Shown piece after piece: positions 5,454 through 5,690 of a stretch of DNA of 5,690 nt. Position numbers and translations under genes: made by a program. A model generated the notes under the pieces. The model was given only the letters and a program-made list of their open reading frames with translations, had not been told where the DNA came from and ran no database searches. This DNA is from Gammaproteobacteria bacterium (GTDB lineage: Bacteria; Pseudomonadota; Gammaproteobacteria; QNFN01). Position 1 is the first letter of the stretch, and every line of letters starts with the position of its first letter. The stretch covers positions 1-5,690 of the forward strand of contig QNFN01000140.1 in the NCBI GenBank assembly GCA_003645555.1, in the 5' to 3' direction.

Positions 5454-5690
5454 ATGAGTTGGGAGCACGAACTGACGCTCTACCTGTTGCTTGGCACCTT
5501 TGGCATCAGCCTGTTGCTGCCCGGGCTGACGGGGATGTTCAAACCTTCCACAGGTCTCGTCTGGCTGGTGGCCGAGGAGACCGACGCTCGTAGCCACCTG
5601 CGTGGCCTCAATGCCATGATGGGCGCCCTGGCGTTGTTCGCCTGCATCGACCTGGTACGTTTCCGATTACTGGTAATCGCCATCGGTGTG
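5454..5690 (+). CDS. Small membrane protein resembling DUF4345, 3' end outside the window
   Basis: The open frame from the ATG at 5454 runs off the window edge; 79 residues are visible. It has a hydrophobic segment at residues 8-27 (LTLYLLLGTFGISLLLPG), a short polar stretch with EETDARSHLRG (41-51), then further hydrophobic segments at 52-67 and 70 onward. A first helix, a polar loop with an acidic and an arginine residue, then a small-residue-rich helix (GLNAMMGALALF) recalls the DUF4345 family of four-helix inner-membrane proteins, whose function is unknown. The ribosome site is weak (GAGG at 5440-5443, about ten bases upstream), so the start is not certain. It diverges from gltA and shows no functional link with it. 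The reading frame is well supported by its hydrophobic pattern; the family name is tentative. Confidence 0.7.
   Translation, partial: MSWEHELTLYLLLGTFGISLLLPGLTGMFKPSTGLVWLVAEETDARSHLRGLNAMMGALALFACIDLVRFRLLVIAIGV

Overview
The window reads as a GC-rich proteobacterial chromosome, most likely a gammaproteobacterium with anaerobic or sulfur-linked respiration. This taxonomic guess rests on overall gene style (type II citrate synthase, NrfD/ferredoxin respiratory module, Crp/Fnr regulator, RquA-like protein) and is inference. Six protein genes are well supported, one small hypothetical gene is probable, and two of the seven run off the window edges.

Left part (1-2600): on the minus strand, read right to left, come a Crp/Fnr-family regulator (1489-2226), a 200-base gap, a Tat-exported 16-cysteine ferredoxin subunit (548-1288), and two bases later an NrfD-type quinol-interacting membrane subunit (545 to beyond base 1). 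The ferredoxin-then-NrfD order matches the B and C subunits of a molybdopterin oxidoreductase of the tetrathionate/polysulfide/DMSO reductase superfamily. The catalytic A subunit is not in view and would be expected beyond base 1. On the plus strand, diverging from the regulator, is a 76-residue protein of unknown function (2361-2591).

The regulatory layout is the most informative part. A TGTGA-N6-TCACA operator sits upstream of the ferredoxin gene (1383-1398), and a near copy in opposite orientation (15 of 16 bases identical) sits between the regulator and the small gene (2281-2296). The regulator's recognition helix carries the Arg-Glu...Arg set that reads TGTGA half-sites in CRP. The simplest model is one regulator controlling itself, the divergent small gene and the respiratory module.

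Right part (2700-5690): on the minus strand, a type II citrate synthase (gltA, 3666-4970) is followed after 206 bases by an RquA-like methyltransferase-fold protein (2707-3459). RquA converts ubiquinone to rhodoquinone, a low-potential quinone used in anaerobic fumarate reduction, which would fit the anaerobic theme. The divergent plus-strand gene starting at 5454 encodes the beginning of a small membrane protein resembling DUF4345. The 483 bases between gltA and this gene hold a plausible sigma70 promoter for gltA and otherwise nothing convincing.

No RNA genes, insertion sequences, CRISPR arrays or prophage features were seen.
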